The position numbers and the translations under genes are program-made. The notes under the pieces are model-generated. The model saw only the letters and a list, made by a program, of their open reading frames with translations. It did not search any database and was not told the origin of the DNA. A stretch of 64,000 bases of DNA from Prevotella sp. MA2016 (GTDB lineage: Bacteria > Bacteroidota > Bacteroidia > Bacteroidales > Bacteroidaceae), in NCBI RefSeq assembly GCF_000619825.1, contig NZ_KK211036.1:117612-181611 (forward strand), written 5' to 3'. Below, piece by piece: positions 37,436 to 46,037 of the stretch. Within the stretch, counting starts at the first letter, position 1. Every line of letters begins with the position of its first letter.

Positions 37436-38752
37436 TTATTTGATGCTCTTGTTGGCTACGAAGTTGTTGAACTGGCTCTTGTAGCCATTAAACACGTTGA
37501 TGTCCACATCGCCGTGTATGCCTTTTACACGGCCGTCAGATGTGAGTTGCCAGAATGCCAGGCGCACATCTGGCTTATATTCGCCATAGCGTGCTATCCA
37601 CACATCGTAATTCTGCTTGATGTCTGGCGCCATTGCAAAATACTTGTTGATGAACCCTTGATTGATATACAAGATGGGCGATACGCCACAATGTTTCTTC
37701 ACCAATCTGAGCCACACACGTATCTGTTGGAACATCTTTTCGGGTCCTCCGGCAGCTTTTATCTGTGCATCGCTGGGTTCTACATCCAGCACAGGTGGCA
37801 GATCGCCCTTCTGGAACTTTGTGTTCTTGATGAAGAAATGCGCCTGTGCAGCTCCTGTAGTCTTGAGTGAGAAGAAGTGGTAGGCTCCGATAGGAATCCC
37901 ATGCTTGCGTGCCTGTGTATAATCCGACAGATAATACTGGTTGCGTATGCTGGTGCTCTCTGTACTCTTGATGAAGATAAACGACACCGGGTAGTTGGCA
38001 GTGCCATGCACGTTCTTATGCGTTTTTCGCCCTAAGTAGTTGATGCAGAGTTGCTGCCAGTTGATAGCTTTCTTATGCCGCCCTTTACCATGCTGATAGC
38101 GTGCGATGTCGATGCCATAGATACGTTCCGAGGTGTATTTCATGCGTTCGCCCCAGAAGCGGTTGTTCTTCCATTCGCCCACCTGCAGGCGTGGGTTATT
38201 GTCGCTAGGTGTCAGCAGTTGTATGCCAAATCCATCACGTTTGTTATCAGTCCAGTGTCCCTCGAAATAGCAGTCGTTTGTGATATAGGCGCCATGTCCA
38301 TGAGCCATTGTCTCCTTGAAGTCGCCCTGATAAGTACCTGTCGAGTCGATGCGCAGTCCTGTTTTGATGCTGTCGTCTTCAAAAGTAGCCACGATCGTAG
38401 CGCCAAGTGAGTCCAGGGTAAGGGTAGTGCCTTCATGTGTGCGATGCCGCCATGTGCCGATGTTCCATACGGATAGTTTTTTGGCAGGTGCAATCTCCAG
38501 TCGTTTGCCATTTGCAAAAGCCGCTACCATCTCGTAGCCCTCGTCCATCACGTTATGGCGGTCGAAATAGTAATTAAATTCGTCGCTTACGTCAGGCAGT
38601 GTGTCATCCGGCAGCGTGTCTTTCGCCACCAGTATATCTTTCTGCAGGTTTGCTTTCAGTTGCATGCCTTGGTGTGCAGGTTGCCTTAGAAAATAGGTAG
38701 ATGCCGTCAGCAGAACAAAGGGAAATATAATAGATATTAATACCTTTTTCAT
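37436..38752 (-). CDS. Exported GH25 lysozyme-like protein with MORN-like region
   Basis: A 438-aa protein with a signal sequence (about 1-20). Residues about 95-190 hold MORN-like repeats (GTYQGDFKETMAHGHGAYIT and YFEGHWTDNKRDGFGIQ). The C-terminal 230 residues form a GH25 muramidase domain: IDIARYQHG, FIFIKSTES, IPIGAYHFFS, LPPVLDVEPS and GDVDINVF. The DVE motif carries catalytic acids. It probably cuts or binds peptidoglycan in the envelope. It is divergent from the leu operon and followed by rlmH. Confidence 0.87.
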   Translation of the reverse strand: MKKVLISIIFPFVLLTASTYFLRQPAHQGMQLKANLQKDILVAKDTLPDDTLPDVSDEFNYYFDRHNVMDEGYEMVAAFANGKRLEIAPAKKLSVWNIGTWRHRTHEGTTLTLDSLGATIVATFEDDSIKTGLRIDSTGTYQGDFKETMAHGHGAYITNDCYFEGHWTDNKRDGFGIQLLTPSDNNPRLQVGEWKNNRFWGERMKYTSERIYGIDIARYQHGKGRHKKAINWQQLCINYLGRKTHKNVHGTANYPVSFIFIKSTESTSIRNQYYLSDYTQARKHGIPIGAYHFFSLKTTGAAQAHFFIKNTKFQKGDLPPVLDVEPSDAQIKAAGGPEKMFQQIRVWLRLVKKHCGVSPILYINQGFINKYFAMAPDIKQNYDVWIARYGEYKPDVRLAFWQLTSDGRVKGIHGDVDINVFNGYKSQFNNFVANKSIK

Positions 38753-38773
38753 TTATTTACATGATTACGGGTG

Positions 38774-38806
38774 CAAAGTTACAAATAATATTCTTATCTT
38801 TGCAAG
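38774..38806. promoter_or_regulatory. Divergent promoter cassette upstream of the GH25 gene
   Basis: Minus-strand TAACTTTG (38774-38781) with TTGC 21 bp upstream serves the GH25 gene. Plus-strand TATCTTTG (38795-38802) points to the leu leader but lacks a clear -33. The layout copies that at 35176-35204. The stretch 38807-38950 is AT-rich; I see only a 10-codon ORF (38832-38864) without support. Confidence 0.45.
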
Positions 38807-38951
38807 CAAAATAACGATAAATTATATAATTATGATGAATGTCGTGATAAAACTGTATGGCTGAAATCCATCAAAATCCTAATAAATAATAAGGTAAAAT
38901 GATGGAAAAATAATAAATTGATATATTTTTCGATAAAAAAGTTACAAATTG

Positions 38952-38983
38952 TTTGTTTATTCCGAAGAAAATGATTACTTTTG
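38952..38983 (+). promoter_or_regulatory. leu operon promoter
   Basis: TTTG (38952-38955), 20 bp, then TACTTTTG (38976-38983): a full Bacteroidota promoter. Transcription would begin near 38990, about 20 nt before the leader-peptide ATG. Confidence 0.7.
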
Positions 38984-39010
38984 CACCCGAACTTAAAAAA
39001 GTAAGCAAGT

Positions 39011-39100
39011 ATGAAGAGTATGAATCTACTTAATGGCCTAATTATTATTATTCGACTGCAGGGGGCAGGCGGAAGTGATTTAGGTGTGTACATAAGTTAG
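39011..39100 (+). CDS. leu/ile leader peptide (29 codons)
   Basis: A short frame, ATG 39011 to TAG 39098-39100, encodes Leu at codons 6, 7, 10, 16 and 24 and four Ile in a row at codons 11-14, plus Ile at 28. This is the content expected of a ribosome-sensing leader for a leucine and isoleucine operon. The end (Gly-Gly-Ser-Asp, codons 20-23) is encoded by the arm that can pair with the terminator downstream. It is too short for standard gene callers. Confidence 0.75.
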   Translation: MKSMNLLNGLIIIIRLQGAGGSDLGVYIS

Positions 39101-39161
39101 ATGTCTTAATGCTGAATGTTATAACGAGCCTTTCTCACTTCCGAGTGTGAAAGGCTTTTTT
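39070..39161 (+). promoter_or_regulatory. Transcription attenuator of the leu operon
   Basis: CGGAAGTGA (39070-39078) can pair perfectly with TCACTTCCG (39135-39143), the inside of the terminator. The terminator itself is AGCCTTTCTCACT (39127-39139), loop TCCG, AGTGTGAAAGGCT (39144-39156) with one mismatch, then a T-run to 39161. The two structures exclude each other. A ribosome stalled at the Leu/Ile codons frees the first arm, blocks the terminator and turns the operon on. Confidence 0.75.
39127..39161 (+). terminator. leu leader intrinsic terminator
   Basis: A 13-bp stem with one T-T mismatch, a 4-nt loop and a run of six T lies 50 bp before the leuA start. Its position before the first gene marks it as conditional, not an operon end. 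Confidence 0.8.
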
Positions 39162-39210
39162 CTTAGAATGCAAAAAGTAATTTTTAAATCGATAAATAGT
39201 TATTAGAGAA

Positions 39211-40716
39211 ATGAGTGACAGATTGTTTATTTTCGACACAACGCTCCGCGATGGTGAACAGGTTCCCGGATGCCAGTTGAACACTGTAGAGAAGATTCAG
39301 GTGGCCAAGGCGCTTGAGCAGTTGGGTGTGGATGTGATTGAAGCAGGATTTCCTATTTCAAGTCCAGGCGACTTCAATAGTGTGATTGAGATTTCAAAAG
39401 CCGTTACCTGGCCTGTGATTTGTGCCCTCACACGTGCTGTTGAGCGTGATATTGATGTGGCTTTCGAGGCTTTGCAGTATGCCAAGCACAAGCGTATTCA
39501 CACAGGTATTGGAACGAGCGATGAGCATATCCAGTTCAAGTTCAATTCCACCCGCGAGGAGATTCTGGAGCGCGCTGTTGCTGCTACCAAATACGCCAAG
39601 CGCTTTGTGGATGATGTAGAGTTCTACTGCGAGGATGCCGGTCGTACAGATAATGAGTATCTGGCTCAGGTGGTAGAGGCTGTCATCAAGGCTGGTGCCA
39701 CAGTCGTAAACATCCCCGATACCACAGGCTACTGTCTGCCACAGGAGTATTTCGATAAGATCAAATACCTCAAGGAGCATGTAGATAATATCGATCGTGC
39801 CATCATCTCTACCCACTGTCACAACGATCTGGGCATGGCCACAGCCAACACCTTCAATGGTGTGATGGCAGGCGCCCGCCAGGTAGAGGTTACTATCAAT
39901 GGTATTGGTGAGCGAGCTGGTAACACCTCGCTCGAGGAGATTGCCATGATTCTGAAGTGTCACAAAGGTCTGGGCATCGAGACCAATATCAATACCACCA
40001 AGATTTATCCCACCAGTCGTATGGTGTCAAGTCTGATGAACATGCCCGTACAGCCCAACAAGGCCATTGTGGGTCGTAATGCCTTTGCCCATTCCAGTGG
40101 CATTCATCAGGATGGTGTGCTGAAGAATGTGCACACCTATGAGATTATGGACCCCAAGGATGTGGGTATCGACGATAACTCAATCGTACTCACAGCCCGT
40201 TCTGGTCGTGCCGCCCTGAAGCATCGTTTGCATGTCAATGGCATCGATCTCAGCGAGGAGAAGCTTGATAAAGTCTATGAGAAGTTCCTGGTTCTGGCTG
40301 ATCAGAAGAAGGAGGTTACAGATGCCGATGCACTGATGCTTGCTGGTGCAGATATGGCTGATACCCATGCAGTTAGACTTGATTTCCTACAAGTTACTAC
40401 AGGTAAGGGTGTGAAGAGTGTGGCCAGTATCGGTCTTGATATTTCTGGTCAGAAGTTCGAGGCAGCAGCCTCAGGCAATGGTCCTGTTGATGCAGCCATC
40501 AAGGCCCTCAAGAAGATTATCATGAAGCAGATGACGCTGAAGGAGTTCACCATTCAGGCCATCTCCAAGGGTTCTGATGATGTTGGTAAGGTTCACATGC
40601 AGGTGGAGTACAACGGTAGTCTGTATTATGGTTTTGGAGCCAATACTGATATTGTCACAGCCAGCGTTGAGGCCTATATCGATTGTATAAACAAGTTTAA
40701 GGTTGAAGAAGAATAA
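39211..40716 (+). CDS. leuA: 2-isopropylmalate synthase
   Basis: Condenses 2-ketoisovalerate with acetyl-CoA, the first leucine-specific step. The 501-aa protein starts with the DRE-TIM metallolyase signature [20 protein letters not shown], has [20 protein letters not shown] (metal-binding HCHND) and the C-terminal regulatory LeuA-dimer domain (about 385-500), where leucine feedback normally acts. It is first in the operon, behind the attenuator. Confidence 0.95.
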   Translation: MSDRLFIFDTTLRDGEQVPGCQLNTVEKIQVAKALEQLGVDVIEAGFPISSPGDFNSVIEISKAVTWPVICALTRAVERDIDVAFEALQYAKHKRIHTGIGTSDEHIQFKFNSTREEILERAVAATKYAKRFVDDVEFYCEDAGRTDNEYLAQVVEAVIKAGATVVNIPDTTGYCLPQEYFDKIKYLKEHVDNIDRAIISTHCHNDLGMATANTFNGVMAGARQVEVTINGIGERAGNTSLEEIAMILKCHKGLGIETNINTTKIYPTSRMVSSLMNMPVQPNKAIVGRNAFAHSSGIHQDGVLKNVHTYEIMDPKDVGIDDNSIVLTARSGRAALKHRLHVNGIDLSEEKLDKVYEKFLVLADQKKEVTDADALMLAGADMADTHAVRLDFLQVTTGKGVKSVASIGLDISGQKFEAAASGNGPVDAAIKALKKIIMKQMTLKEFTIQAISKGSDDVGKVHMQVEYNGSLYYGFGANTDIVTASVEAYIDCINKFKVEEE

Positions 40717-40721
40717 GTAAG

Positions 40722-42110
40722 ATGAATACACTGTTTGATAAGATTTGGGATAAGCATGTAGTGCAGCAGGTTGAGGATGGGCCCCAGCAGCTTTATATCG
40801 ACCGTCTTTACTGTCATGAGGTTACGTCGCCTCAGGCTTTTGATGGCATGCGTGCTCGCGGACTGAAGTGTTTCCGTCCTCAGCAGATCTATTGCATGCC
40901 CGATCATAACACCCCCACCCACGATCAGGATAAGCCTATTGCCGACCCAGTGTCGAAGGCTCAGGTAGATGCCCTTGCCAAGAATGCGGCAGAGTTTGGT
41001 CTCACCCATTATGGCATGATGTCGAAGGATAATGGCATCATCCACGTGGTAGGACCGGAGAAAGGTCTCTCACTGCCAGGTATGACCATTGTCTGTGGCG
41101 ATTCCCACACCTCTACGCATGGTGCTATGGGTGCTGTAGCTTTTGGTATCGGAACCAGTGAGGTAGAAATGGTGATGGCCTCTCAGTGCATTCTGCAGCA
41201 GAAGCCTAAGTCTATGCGTATCACCATCAATGGTGCACTGGGCAAGGGTGTCACGCCCAAGGATGTGGCGCTCTATCTCATGGCGCAGATCACCACCAGT
41301 GGCGCTACGGGTTATTTCATCGAGTATGCCGGTTCTACTGTCAAGGCAATGTCGATGGAAGGTCGCCTCACGCTCTGCAACCTGTCTATTGAGATGGGTG
41401 CACGTGGTGGTTTTATTGCCCCTGACGACACTACCTTTGCGTATCTGAAAGGTCGCCAGTATGCCCCTAAGGGCGAGGCCTGGGATAAGGCTGTGGCTTA
41501 TTGGAAAACGCTTCAGAGTGGCGATGATGCTGTGTTTGATAAGGAGCTGACCTTTGATGCAGCAGATATCGAGCCCCGCGTCACCTATGGCACCAATCCT
41601 GGTATGGGCATCGGCATCACTGAGAACATCCCCTCTGTCCCTTCGCAAGGCGGTGAAGCTGGATTCGTGAAGGCGCTGAATTATATGGGGTTTGAGGCAG
41701 GACAGAAACTCCTTGGCACCAAGGTTGACTATGTGTTCCTGGGTGCTTGCACCAATGGTCGTATAGAGGATTTCCGTGCTTTTGCATCTATCGTTAAAGG
41801 TCGCCAGAAGGCAGCAGATGTCGTAGCATGGCTGGTGCCTGGTTCGTGGGCTGTTGATAAGCAGATACGCGAAGAAGGTCTCGACAAGGTGCTCGAGGCT
41901 GCTGGTTTTGAGATTCGTCAGCCAGGCTGTTCAGCCTGCTTGGCCATGAATGATGATAAGGTGCCTGCAGGTAAGTTGGCGGTATCAACATCCAACCGCA
42001 ATTTTGAAGGTCGTCAAGGTCCTGGTGCTCGCACCGTCCTGGCGTCGCCTCTCACTGCAGCTGCAGCTGCCATAACAGGAGTAATAACCGATCCAAGAGA
42101 ACTATTATGA
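40722..42110 (+). CDS. leuC: 3-isopropylmalate dehydratase large subunit
   Basis: Aconitase-family enzyme isomerising isopropylmalate with LeuD. The 462-aa protein has [20 protein letters not shown] and the 4Fe-4S cluster cysteines in [13 protein letters not shown] and [16 protein letters not shown]. Length is normal for the bacterial class. It is 5 bp downstream of leuA and overlaps leuD by 4 bp. Confidence 0.97.
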   Translation: MNTLFDKIWDKHVVQQVEDGPQQLYIDRLYCHEVTSPQAFDGMRARGLKCFRPQQIYCMPDHNTPTHDQDKPIADPVSKAQVDALAKNAAEFGLTHYGMMSKDNGIIHVVGPEKGLSLPGMTIVCGDSHTSTHGAMGAVAFGIGTSEVEMVMASQCILQQKPKSMRITINGALGKGVTPKDVALYLMAQITTSGATGYFIEYAGSTVKAMSMEGRLTLCNLSIEMGARGGFIAPDDTTFAYLKGRQYAPKGEAWDKAVAYWKTLQSGDDAVFDKELTFDAADIEPRVTYGTNPGMGIGITENIPSVPSQGGEAGFVKALNYMGFEAGQKLLGTKVDYVFLGACTNGRIEDFRAFASIVKGRQKAADVVAWLVPGSWAVDKQIREEGLDKVLEAAGFEIRQPGCSACLAMNDDKVPAGKLAVSTSNRNFEGRQGPGARTVLASPLTAAAAAITGVITDPRELL

Positions 42111-42703
42111 AACAGAAATTCAATGTGATAACAAGCACCTGCGTACCCCTTCCGATGGAGAATGTGGATACCGACCAGATAATACCAGCCCGCTTTTTGA
42201 AGGCTACCACGCGTGAGGAGAAATTCTTTGGTGACAACCTGTTTCGCGATTGGCGCTATCATGCTGATGGCGCGCTCAATAAGGATTTCGTGCTCAATAA
42301 TCCCGCCTATTCTGGTTGCATCCTGGTAGCAGGCAAGAACTTTGGTTCGGGCAGTAGTCGCGAGCATGCCGCCTGGGCCATCGCAGGCTATGGTTTCCGT
42401 GTGGTCATCAGCTCCTTCTTTGCTGATATCCATAAGAACAACGAGCTCAATAATTTTGTGCTCCCTGTAGTGGTGAGCGAGTCATTCCTTGCAGAGCTCT
42501 TTGCCAGCATTGAGGCAGATGCCAAGACGCAGGTAGAAGTAGATCTGCCCCAGCAGACTGTCACCAATAAGGCCACAGGTCGCCAGGAGCATTTCGATAT
42601 CAATGCCTATAAGAAGCACTGTCTGATGAACGGTCTTGATGACATAGATTTCTTGGTAGAAAACCAAAATAAAACCGAGTTATGGGAACAAGCGAACAAG
42701 TAA
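42107..42703 (+). CDS. leuD: 3-isopropylmalate dehydratase small subunit
   Basis: A 198-aa partner of LeuC. It shows [20 protein letters not shown] near the N-terminus, [20 protein letters not shown] and an [18 protein letters not shown] segment. Its start overlaps the leuC stop (ATGA type), and its end overlaps the next gene by 22 bp. Confidence 0.96.
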   Translation: MKQKFNVITSTCVPLPMENVDTDQIIPARFLKATTREEKFFGDNLFRDWRYHADGALNKDFVLNNPAYSGCILVAGKNFGSGSSREHAAWAIAGYGFRVVISSFFADIHKNNELNNFVLPVVVSESFLAELFASIEADAKTQVEVDLPQQTVTNKATGRQEHFDINAYKKHCLMNGLDDIDFLVENQNKTELWEQANK

Positions 42704-44256
42704 ACAAGTACAAGCGCATCCAGCCTTTTGTGGAGATCATGGACTCTACGCTGCGTGATGGCGAACAGACCAGCGGCGTTAGTTTCCTGCCTCACGAAAA
42801 GCTCATGATAGCCCGTATGCTGCTCAGCGATCTGAATGTTGATCGCATCGAGGTTGCCTCCGCCCGTGTGTCTGAGGGCGAGCTTGAGGCTGTGAGCATG
42901 ATATGCCGCTATGCCGCCCGTATCGATAAGCTCGAGAGGGTAGAGGTGCTGGGCTTTATCGATGGTGGTAAGAGTATCGACTGGGCTGTGGCATGCGGTT
43001 GTAAAACCATCAATCTGCTGGCCAAAGGTTCCTTGAAGCACTGCACCCAACAGTTGCAGAAGTCGCCCGAGGCCCATATTGCAGATATCTGTCGCGAGGT
43101 GAGATACGCTCACGACAAGGGTGTCACCGTCAATCTCTATCTGGAGGATTGGAGTGGTGGTATGAAGGAGTCGCCACATTATGTCTATCAGCTGATGGAT
43201 GCCCTTTGCGATATCGGTATTCGTCGCTTCATGCTGCCCGACACACTGGGTATCATGAATCCTCTGCAGTGTATTGAGTACTTCCGCAAGATGCTCAAGC
43301 GCTATCCTGATACCCATTTCGACTTCCATGCCCATAACGATTACGATCTGGCAGTATCCAACTCGTTGGCCGCTGTGCTCAGTGGTGCCAAGGGCCTGCA
43401 TGTCACAGTCAATGGTCTTGGTGAGCGTTGTGGCAATGCCCCTTTGTCGAGTGTACAGGTGATTTTGAAGGACCAGTTTAATGCCCGCACCAATATCCGC
43501 GAAGATAAGTTGAACGATATCTCGCGTATGGTAGAGAGCTATAGTGGTATTGCCGTAGCCCCCAATCAGCCCATCATCGGCGATAATGTGTTTACCCAGG
43601 TGGCTGGTGTGCATGCTGATGGCGACAAGAAAGATAATCTGTATTGCAACGCCTTGGCACCAGAGCGCTTCGGTCGTAAGCGTGAGTATGCCTTAGGCAA
43701 GAATAGTGGCAAGGCCAACATCGCCAAGAACCTCGAGGAGTTGGGCTTGGAGCTCACCCCTGAGCAGACACGTCGCGTCACCCAGCGTATCACTGAGTTG
43801 GGAGATAAGAAAGAGATTGTCACACAAGAAGATCTGCCTTTCATTGTGAGCGATGTGCTGAAGCACGATGCTCCTGAGGATAGGGTTAAGTTGGTGAGCT
43901 ATGTGGTATCTACTGCTTACGGTTTGAAGCCGGGCGCCAATATCAAGGTAGAGATTAATGGTCAGGCTTACGAGGCTTCGGCTACTGGCGACGGTCAGTA
44001 CGATGCCTTTGTAAAGTCGCTCCGATATATCTATAAGAAGTATCTCGGACGTACGTTCCCCATTCTGCAGAACTATGCCGTTTCTATTCCGCCAGGTGGA
44101 CGAACTGACGCATTGGTGCAAACCGTTATTACCTGGAATGATAATGGTAAGGTGCTGCGCACCCGTGGACTGGATGCCGACCAGACTGAAGCGGCCATCA
44201 AAGCTACTTTTAAGATGCTGAACATCATCGAAGACGAAAAGGAGAAAGAAATATAG
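42682..44256 (+). CDS. cimA: Citramalate synthase-like (LeuA family)
   Basis: A second DRE-TIM synthase in the operon, 524 aa. EIMDSTLRDGEQTSGVSFLP and FDFHAHNDYDLAVSNSLAAV give the active-site metal motifs, and a LeuA-dimer regulatory domain covers about 390-515. It differs clearly from leuA upstream. Citramalate synthase condenses pyruvate with acetyl-CoA, opening the threonine-independent route to isoleucine; LeuC, LeuD and LeuB can then carry the product onward. The Ile codons in the leader peptide support this role. A second isopropylmalate synthase remains possible. Confidence 0.72.
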   Translation: MGTSEQVNKYKRIQPFVEIMDSTLRDGEQTSGVSFLPHEKLMIARMLLSDLNVDRIEVASARVSEGELEAVSMICRYAARIDKLERVEVLGFIDGGKSIDWAVACGCKTINLLAKGSLKHCTQQLQKSPEAHIADICREVRYAHDKGVTVNLYLEDWSGGMKESPHYVYQLMDALCDIGIRRFMLPDTLGIMNPLQCIEYFRKMLKRYPDTHFDFHAHNDYDLAVSNSLAAVLSGAKGLHVTVNGLGERCGNAPLSSVQVILKDQFNARTNIREDKLNDISRMVESYSGIAVAPNQPIIGDNVFTQVAGVHADGDKKDNLYCNALAPERFGRKREYALGKNSGKANIAKNLEELGLELTPEQTRRVTQRITELGDKKEIVTQEDLPFIVSDVLKHDAPEDRVKLVSYVVSTAYGLKPGANIKVEINGQAYEASATGDGQYDAFVKSLRYIYKKYLGRTFPILQNYAVSIPPGGRTDALVQTVITWNDNGKVLRTRGLDADQTEAAIKATFKMLNIIEDEKEKEI

Positions 44257-44277
44257 TTGAAAAAACGAAATGGAATT

Positions 44278-45339
44278 ATGAAATTAAATATTGCTGTATT
44301 AGAGGGCGATGGAATAGGCCCAGAGATTATGAAACAAGGTGTGGCTGTGATGGATGCGATTGCCGCAAAGTTTGGTCACGAGTTTGAATATACCCCCGCC
44401 ATTTGTGGCGCTCATGCCATCGAGGAGGTAGGCGACCCATATCCTGATGCCACCCACGAGGTGTGCATGCAGGCCGATGCAGTGCTCTTTGCTGCTGTTG
44501 GTTCGCTGAAGTTTGATAACGACCCCACAGCCAAGGTGCGCCCAGAGACAGGTCTGCTGGCCATGCGCAAGAAGTTGGGCCTCTTTGCCAACGTGCGCCC
44601 TGTGGCCACCTTCGACTGCCTGTTGCATAAGTCGCCACTCAAGGAAGAACTCCTGAAGGGTGCCGACTTCGTAGTGATTCGTGAGCTTACTGGCGGTATG
44701 TATTTTGGTGCCAAGTATCAGGATAACGACAAGGCCTACGATACCAATATCTACACCCGTCCTGAGATTGAGCGTATCCTGAAGGTAGGCTTCGAGATGG
44801 CTATGACTCGCAAGAAACATCTTACTGTAGTGGATAAGGCTAATGTACTGGCTTCAAGTCGCTTATGGCGCCAGGTTGCCAAGGAGATGGAGCCCCAGTA
44901 TCCTGAGGTAACCACCGATTATTTGTTTATCGACAATGCCTCGATGCGTGTGCTTACAGAGCCTCGTTTCTTTGATGTGATTGTCACTGAGAACACCTTT
45001 GGTGATATCCTCACCGATGAGACCAGCTGTATCACCGGTTCAATGGGCTTGCAGCCATCCTCTTCGCTGGGCGAGCACACCCCACTGTTCGAGCCTGTTC
45101 ATGGCTCATGGCCTCAGGCAGCCGGTCAGAACCTGGCCAACCCTATCGCTCAGATACTCTCAGCAGCCATGCTGCTTGAGCATTTTGGTCTTAATAAGGA
45201 GGGGGCATTGATTCGTGAGGCTGTTACTGCTTCGCTCGATGCCAATGTGCGCACACCTGAGATTCAGGTAGAAGGCGGCAAGAAATATGGCACGCGTGAG
45301 GTAGGAGAGTGGATAGTAAATTATATTAAGAATGCGTAA
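44278..45339 (+). CDS. leuB: 3-isopropylmalate dehydrogenase
   Basis: NAD-dependent oxidative decarboxylation of 3-isopropylmalate, and likely of the methylmalate made downstream of citramalate. From ATG 44278 the protein has 353 aa: [43 protein letters not shown] and [24 protein letters not shown] seven codons earlier is a less likely start. It is 21 bp after the cimA-like gene. Confidence 0.96.
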   Translation: MKLNIAVLEGDGIGPEIMKQGVAVMDAIAAKFGHEFEYTPAICGAHAIEEVGDPYPDATHEVCMQADAVLFAAVGSLKFDNDPTAKVRPETGLLAMRKKLGLFANVRPVATFDCLLHKSPLKEELLKGADFVVIRELTGGMYFGAKYQDNDKAYDTNIYTRPEIERILKVGFEMAMTRKKHLTVVDKANVLASSRLWRQVAKEMEPQYPEVTTDYLFIDNASMRVLTEPRFFDVIVTENTFGDILTDETSCITGSMGLQPSSSLGEHTPLFEPVHGSWPQAAGQNLANPIAQILSAAMLLEHFGLNKEGALIREAVTASLDANVRTPEIQVEGGKKYGTREVGEWIVNYIKNA

Positions 45340-46000
45340 AGTTGTAATGATAGCTGCTATGTTTGTGGCGCTGGGTGCAGCTGCCCAGACGTCCAAACAA
45401 TGGCGCGATTCGGTATCGGTGCTGATAGAGCAGATTAATCTGCACCCCGAAAAACTGGAACTGCGATTAAAAAAGGCTGAGGCTAATATCAATCTGCAAC
45501 AGTATGAGTATGCCCGCGATGAATATACAGCAGTTCTAAAAAAGGACGAGCGTAATCTGGCAGCTCTTTACTTCCGTGCTTTCTGTCAGACTCAGCTACG
45601 ACAGTACAGTTTTGCGCGTGCCGATTACGAGGCTTTCTTAGCTATCCAACCCGAACACTTAGAGGCGCGTTTGGGACTGGCGCACGTGCTGCAGCTGTTA
45701 GGTAGAAAGACTGATGCTGCTGATGAGCTGAACCGCGCTGTACAGATGTTCCCTGATAGCACAGATGCCTATGCAGCCCGAGCTGCCTTTGAAACGCAGC
45801 TCCAGCAATACGATGCTGCCTTGTATGATTGGGATGAGGCTTTGCGCCTGTCTCCTAAGAACGCAGAACTGACGGTGTCTAAGGTCGATGTGCTGTTGCG
45901 CTTAGGACGAAAGAAAGACGCTCGTGAGGCGCTTGACAAAGCTGTGAAGCAAGGTGTCAACCGAGCTGTCTTGCGAGAATGGTATGCTAAGTGTAAATAA
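45332..46000 (+). CDS. Exported TPR-repeat protein
   Basis: A 222-aa protein with a short signal peptide (about 1-19, ending GAAAQ) and five or so TPR-like helical pairs ([60 protein letters not shown]). It probably serves as a periplasmic scaffold. It overlaps leuB by 8 bp, so it is translated with the leu operon, though no role in leucine synthesis is evident. Confidence 0.8.
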   Translation: MRKVVMIAAMFVALGAAAQTSKQWRDSVSVLIEQINLHPEKLELRLKKAEANINLQQYEYARDEYTAVLKKDERNLAALYFRAFCQTQLRQYSFARADYEAFLAIQPEHLEARLGLAHVLQLLGRKTDAADELNRAVQMFPDSTDAYAARAAFETQLQQYDAALYDWDEALRLSPKNAELTVSKVDVLLRLGRKKDAREALDKAVKQGVNRAVLREWYAKCK

Positions 46001-46034
46001 CAATAAAGCCCACCAAAAACGGTGGGCTTTATTG
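46001..46034. terminator. Bidirectional terminator, leu operon versus uxuB
   Basis: A perfect 14-bp stem, CAATAAAGCCCACC/GGTGGGCTTTATTG, with a 6-nt loop. It lies between convergent genes and has A/T-rich flanks on both sides, so it can end transcription in both directions. Confidence 0.9.
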
Positions 46035-46037
46035 TTG

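Noticed and set aside
38832..38864. Ten-codon frame before the leu promoter as another leader peptide
   Set aside because: It is followed by no terminator or alternative hairpin and its promoter lacks a -33 element.
42607..43614. 335-codon open frame opposite leuD and the cimA-like gene
   Set aside because: It is the mirror of two conserved genes and shows no motif; codon bias of the real genes creates it.
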